Notes under the pieces: model-generated
Told to the model about the DNA's origin: nothing
What the model saw: only the letters and a program-made list of their open reading frames with translations
Database searches by the model: none
In this document: in pieces, positions 5,293 through 8,588 of the stretch
Position numbering within the stretch: position 1 is the first letter of the stretch
Layout: each line of letters starts with the position of its first letter
Translations under genes and position numbers: made by a program
Source of the DNA: Longimicrobiales bacterium
Lineage (GTDB): Bacteria; Gemmatimonadota; Gemmatimonadetes; Longimicrobiales; Gaopeijiaceae
Assembly (NCBI GenBank): GCA_022428035.1
Contig: JAKMDG010000081.1
Location: 1 to 8,588 of the forward strand
Reading direction: 5' to 3'
Length of the DNA stretch: 8,588 nt

Positions 5293-6915
5293 ATGTCCCG
5301 ATCTCGCTCCCACCTCACTCGTGTCTCGCTCGTCGTGGCGACAACGTTGCTACTCGGCACCTCGTCCTCACTCGAGGCCCAGGTCCAGTGGAGCCCGATC
5401 CCTGAGGGCTACCCGCGCACCGCCGCTGAGGTGAACGGCTTCACGGCGCACACGCGACACCTCGAGATGTGGGACTACCTCGAGCAACTCCGTGGCCGTT
5501 CCTCGGATATGCGCCTCGGGACATATGGTGAGACCCGTGAAGGTCGGAAACTCCCCTACGCGATCTTCTCCCGCCCACTGATCTCGGAGCCTTGGGAGGC
5601 GATGGCACTGGACCGCCCGGTCATCCTTTTTGCGGCCAACGTACATGGTGGTGAACGCACGTTCCGAGAGGGCCTGCTCGTGCTCATGCGGGATCTCGCA
5701 ACTCCCGGCACTTCGGCCAACGCGCTCCTGGACGAGGTGACGATCCTCGTCGCGCCGCAGATCAACCCGGACGGGTTCGAAGGCTCGGAGCGAGGGCAGC
5801 GTGGCAACTCGTGGGGAATCGATCTCAATCGTGACTATGTGAAGCTCGAGCACCCGACGATCCAGTCCTACGTGCAGAACCTCATCACCGAGTGGCGACC
5901 TCACCTCTTCATCGATGGCCACAACGGAGGCGCTCGGCCGTACAACCTCAACTACCAGTGTACGAGCCATTACGACTCAGCGATCGAGCTTACGCTGCTC
6001 TGCGACAACGAGATTTTTCCGGCCATCGACGCAAAGCTCGAGGGCGAAGGCATGAAGTCCTGGTACTATCAGCGCGGAGACGAAGAGCAGTGGAACACCG
6101 GCGGATCACAGGTGCGCATCGGTCGGAATTACGGTGGCATCGTCAACTCCGTGGGGATCCTCTTCGAGGCGCCTAGCCAGGAACTCGAGGTGGGTGCTCG
6201 CGCGGGGTATCTCGGCTATCTCTCGGTCGCCGAGTGGGTTGTCACCAATGCGGACCAACTCGTTCGCACCATCGAGAGGGCCCGGGCAGAAACCATCGCC
6301 ATGGGCGCCGAGCCACGCGGTCAGATCGCGGTCGAGATGGAATACGCCGCGGAGGATTACCTCGTCGATTACGAGATCGTACGCGGCGGTGGCTTCAACG
6401 ACGAGCCCGGCATGCCGGTCGACACTATCCAGGTGACGGACGCTCGACTCATCAAGAAACCGGTAGCGGTCAGGCTTCGTGATCGGCCCTGGGCATACAT
6501 GCTGCCCCGCGATGCGGAGGACGCGGTAGCGCTTCTGCTGCGGCACGGCATCACAGTCGAACGTCTCATCGAGCCCGCGATGCTCGAGATTCAGGCGTAC
6601 ACGGTGGCGGACGTTCTGCACGAGCGTCAATACAATCACCAGGCCGTCACGCGCATTCAGGTGGGCGAGGTCATCACTCAGACCCGTGAATTCCCGGTTG
6701 GGACGTACGTCGTTCCAACGGCTCAGTATCTTGGTCGGCTTGTGGCCCACATGCTGGAGGTGGAAACCGAAGACAACGTGGTCTACTGGAACCGCATGGA
6801 CGCCTGGGTGCCGCGTCCCGGCAGTACGGTCAACGCCGCCGAGCGTCCACTCGCCCCCATCTACAAGGTCATGAGTCCGGTGCACTTCACATCGAGTCTG
6901 GTCGAACCGAGGTAG
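5293..6915 (+). CDS. Secreted M14-family zinc carboxypeptidase
   Basis: A predicted exported metallocarboxypeptidase of 540 residues that would trim C-terminal residues from peptides or related acyl-peptide bonds outside the cytoplasm. ATG 5293 is chosen because it opens a signal peptide ending near SSLEAQ (about residue 30) with AGGA five bases upstream; a start at 5209 would bury the signal. The catalytic domain spans about residues 45-330: zinc ligands H118 and E121 in NVHGGERTF, substrate-binding R180 in GIDLNRDY, third ligand H210 in FIDGHNGG, and catalytic E292 in GILFEAPSQ. The expected zinc ligands and Glu are intact. The C-terminal 200 residues (about 340-540) hold repeated beta-rich segments and a region around 395-425 (PWAYMLPRDAEDAVALLLRHG) that I know only as a common companion of large bacterial M14 proteins. 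The substrate is not deducible. It is convergent with the TPR-like gene, 41 bases apart. Confidence 0.92.
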   Translation: MSRSRSHLTRVSLVVATTLLLGTSSSLEAQVQWSPIPEGYPRTAAEVNGFTAHTRHLEMWDYLEQLRGRSSDMRLGTYGETREGRKLPYAIFSRPLISEPWEAMALDRPVILFAANVHGGERTFREGLLVLMRDLATPGTSANALLDEVTILVAPQINPDGFEGSERGQRGNSWGIDLNRDYVKLEHPTIQSYVQNLITEWRPHLFIDGHNGGARPYNLNYQCTSHYDSAIELTLLCDNEIFPAIDAKLEGEGMKSWYYQRGDEEQWNTGGSQVRIGRNYGGIVNSVGILFEAPSQELEVGARAGYLGYLSVAEWVVTNADQLVRTIERARAETIAMGAEPRGQIAVEMEYAAEDYLVDYEIVRGGGFNDEPGMPVDTIQVTDARLIKKPVAVRLRDRPWAYMLPRDAEDAVALLLRHGITVERLIEPAMLEIQAYTVADVLHERQYNHQAVTRIQVGEVITQTREFPVGTYVVPTAQYLGRLVAHMLEVETEDNVVYWNRMDAWVPRPGSTVNAAERPLAPIYKVMSPVHFTSSLVEPR

Positions 6916-6956
6916 TTACGAGCCAGAGCGCGCGACCTACAGGAGCCCTTCGGGCG

Positions 6957-7640
6957 TCAACGCGTCTGCGATTGGCAGTCGTTCCAGCTGGTGCATCGTA
7001 CGCGTAACCGGGACCGAGCTTCGGGCGGTAGTCCGAGAATCGAGATGGCCTCGATCACCTCGCGAATGACAGCCTCCCTCGCGGGCTCGAACTGGAAGAA
7101 GAGTACCCACTGGGGGGATTCCGCCGAGGGCTCCTGAAATTCCCACTTGTAGATCCAGTCGAGAGCATCGAGTTCTCGCCGGATGGCGTCATAGTCCTGC
7201 GTGCTCGACGGCCCCTGCCCCAGCGGGAGCGTGACGATCTCGAACGACAGCTGGTGATTCTTCCGCCATGTGTTCAGCGCGATATCGATGTTCTCGAAGG
7301 GCGCCTGAATGCGGATGAGGTGATGCGCATACTCGGCAAGCAGCAAGTTGTTGTGCTTGACGCCCTTCGCGAGGGCTGACTCCATGAATTCGATATACCG
7401 GGCCTCGTCGCCTTCCTGAAGCGCCTCCATCGCAACGAGAAAATCCGTGTCCGCGTCCGCCGGATTGAGTTCGGCAATCACCTCGGCCATGCGCGACCAT
7501 TCTTCGGAGCCTGGGTCGACCTGACTGCCAGACCGGGCCATGAGGAATTCCCGCCCGCCAAACACCAGTCCGAGCAGGTAGACAATGAGGAGCATGCGGA
7601 ACCGCCGGTACCACGGCGCGTTGTCAGGCGCGAGGGCCAT
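6957..7640 (-). CDS. Single-pass membrane protein with TPR-like helical region, function unknown
   Basis: A 227-residue protein I do not recognise. The N-terminus has RR and R before one hydrophobic segment (about 15-28, LLIVYLLGLVFG), so a cytoplasmic N-terminus with the rest outside is likely. Residues about 47-125 are helical with alternating small and large residues (FLVAMEALQEGDEARYIEFMESALAKG, then NNLLLAEYAHHLI), resembling one or two TPR/Sel1-type repeats. The remainder is mixed, with Trp/Phe-rich strands (about 160-185), an ending helix, and C216/C222 near the C-terminus that could pair or bind a metal. An unusually strong AAGGAGG site four bases before the ATG (complement of 7645-7651) and a 17-base gap to the upstream membrane gene indicate an operon and probable joint function, perhaps an accessory subunit holding the neighbour's partner proteins. 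Confidence 0.8.
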   Translation of the reverse strand: MALAPDNAPWYRRFRMLLIVYLLGLVFGGREFLMARSGSQVDPGSEEWSRMAEVIAELNPADADTDFLVAMEALQEGDEARYIEFMESALAKGVKHNNLLLAEYAHHLIRIQAPFENIDIALNTWRKNHQLSFEIVTLPLGQGPSSTQDYDAIRRELDALDWIYKWEFQEPSAESPQWVLFFQFEPAREAVIREVIEAISILGLPPEARSRLRVRCTSWNDCQSQTR

Positions 7641-7644
7641 GGAA

Positions 7645-7651
7645 CCTCCTT
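7645..7651 (-). promoter_or_regulatory. Strong ribosome binding site of the TPR-like gene
   Basis: The minus strand reads AAGGAGG four bases before ATG 7640, a near-perfect match to the 16S tail and the best site in the window. It lies in the 17-base gap after the upstream gene's stop, so the downstream protein is likely made in quantity from the shared message. Confidence 0.75.
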
Positions 7652-7657
7652 AGCAGA

Positions 7658-8588
7658 CTAGAGCCCCTTCTGCGTCTGCTTGTCGGTGACCTTCCACATG
7701 AACGAATCGAGATAGTAGTGCATCAGGCCATACGCGTAGATCATCATCTGAGAAAAGAGCGCGTATCCACTTGCGTAGTCCATCGCCGGCACGCCGAACT
7801 CTTCGATCGCCGGGTACGGTGCGAAGTTGACCACGCCGAAGCCGAACTCGTCGAGCGGGCGGTTGATGACCAACTGGAACAGCACCGCGTAGACCACACC
7901 GCCCGCGAGGAACCAGCGCAGGTGCCCGGGCCCGGTCAGCTTGCTCCAGAAACCTGCGCGGAACGTGCCTTTCTGCTGACTCTTACGCATGAAGGAGTAC
8001 ACCATGACCATGTACTGGACACCGTGCATGAGTCGGTGAGCCACGGCATGGAGCAGGATCGAATTGGTGTTCCAGGCGACAAAGTACCAGAGAAAATAAC
8101 TGGCGAAGATGAATGCGTACTTCACCGGGTTGATGATCGCACCTTCTTGGTGCGTCCTCCACATATGCCACAAGTAGACAAGCACGTAGCCCACCAGAAT
8201 GACCTGGCTGACCATGAGCAGGCTGTCCACGAAGGAGACGGACAGCGGCACACGCATGCGATGGAGTTCCCGGATCCACAGGAACTTGAACATGGGTGCG
8301 TTCAGGAACATGAAGGAGTACAGCACGCAGTGCAGAGCGAGGTCGTAGCGACGCGTGTGCTTGAGCCCGGCCCCGGCCTTGAAATCGTAGATCCGGGCAA
8401 GGCCGTGCTGCTGCATGATACTGTGCTGGTGGTCCCACGCGGTGACCAGCAGGAGCAGCGAAATCGGGGCGAACTGAAGGCCCATGACCGTGAACCCGAT
8501 GATGACGATCGGACCGATGATCAGCCGGTCTTTGAACCGATCCCAGACGTCCGGCATGCCGTATGAGCGCACCCACCCAGCATAGTGG
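7658..8588 (-). CDS. Histidine-rich polytopic membrane protein, 5' end outside the window
   Basis: About 309 residues are visible and the frame stays open to the right edge (HYAGW before VRSYGMPDVW), so a GTG at 8572 is probably internal and the real start lies outside. Six or seven hydrophobic segments are seen near residues 22-50, 82-102, 117-142, 153-180, 186-200, 223-241 and 271-292 (numbered from the first visible codon). Histidines cluster at or near membrane faces: WDHQHSIMQQHG (H53, H55, H61), HAVAHRLMHG (H180, H184, H188) and LMHYYLDSFMWK (H290). Such spacing could hold haem, iron or copper, as in membrane oxidases and desaturases, but I cannot name a family and the exact desaturase boxes are not present. 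The stop at 7658 is 17 bases from the next gene, so the two form an operon. The function is unknown. Confidence 0.82.
   Translation of the reverse strand, partial: HYAGWVRSYGMPDVWDRFKDRLIIGPIVIIGFTVMGLQFAPISLLLLVTAWDHQHSIMQQHGLARIYDFKAGAGLKHTRRYDLALHCVLYSFMFLNAPMFKFLWIRELHRMRVPLSVSFVDSLLMVSQVILVGYVLVYLWHMWRTHQEGAIINPVKYAFIFASYFLWYFVAWNTNSILLHAVAHRLMHGVQYMVMVYSFMRKSQQKGTFRAGFWSKLTGPGHLRWFLAGGVVYAVLFQLVINRPLDEFGFGVVNFAPYPAIEEFGVPAMDYASGYALFSQMMIYAYGLMHYYLDSFMWKVTDKQTQKGL

Noticed and set aside
6106..6885. 259-residue minus-strand open frame
   Set aside because: It is antisense to the M14 peptidase, with a His/Arg/Val-rich composition and no motif.
6944..6956. GCCC-TTC-GGGC mini-hairpin between the M14 and TPR-like genes
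   Set aside because: A four-pair stem is too short to call a terminator, and there is no T tract.
7718..8566. 282-residue plus-strand open frame
   Set aside because: It lies wholly antisense to the polytopic membrane gene. Its His/Glu/Val-rich, low-complexity composition is that of a shadow frame and it has no ribosome binding site.

Overview
The window is GC-rich bacterial DNA, densely packed with high-GC third codon positions. It has no RNA genes, insertion sequences or CRISPR arrays that I can recognise. Several secreted hydrolases with Sec signal peptides (an M28 aminopeptidase, an M14 carboxypeptidase and a creatininase-like protein) sit beside a REC/HD-GYP regulator. This mix resembles Gemmatimonadota or similar heterotrophs of marine or soil origin. 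That placement is an inference from gene content and protein style and is not proven by any marker here.

Layout. At 1-138 (+) is the tail of an FMN-binding-domain protein that stops abruptly inside the domain. It overlaps the 3' end of a convergent secreted M28 metallopeptidase (66-1691, -). Upstream of that peptidase lies a strong hairpin (1811-1851), then a response regulator with an HD-GYP output domain (1857-2936, -). A divergent promoter region (2937-3063) carries two palindromes, one of which matches the core of a DtxR/IdeR iron box. It leads into a secreted creatininase-family protein (3064-3915, +). A 270-base gap with two GC hairpins separates this from a convergent quinone oxidoreductase (4186-5166, -). 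That gene is divergent from a secreted M14 zinc carboxypeptidase (5293-6915, +). The right side is a two-gene operon on the minus strand: a histidine-rich polytopic membrane protein that runs off the window (7658-8588), followed 17 bases later by a single-pass membrane protein with a TPR-like region (6957-7640).

How the genes fit together. The M28 and M14 enzymes are predicted exported peptidases that would digest peptides outside the cytoplasm. The creatininase homologue would act on amide or related bonds in the same compartment, but its predicted metal ligands are altered. The HD-GYP regulator is a candidate c-di-GMP phosphodiesterase with two changed metal-site residues. Apart from the right-hand operon there is little sign of one shared pathway, and gene orientations alternate. 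The points most worth a second look are the DtxR-like box before the creatininase homologue, the altered metal sites in two enzymes, the apparent rearrangement junction near base 138, and the uncharacterised histidine-rich membrane pair.
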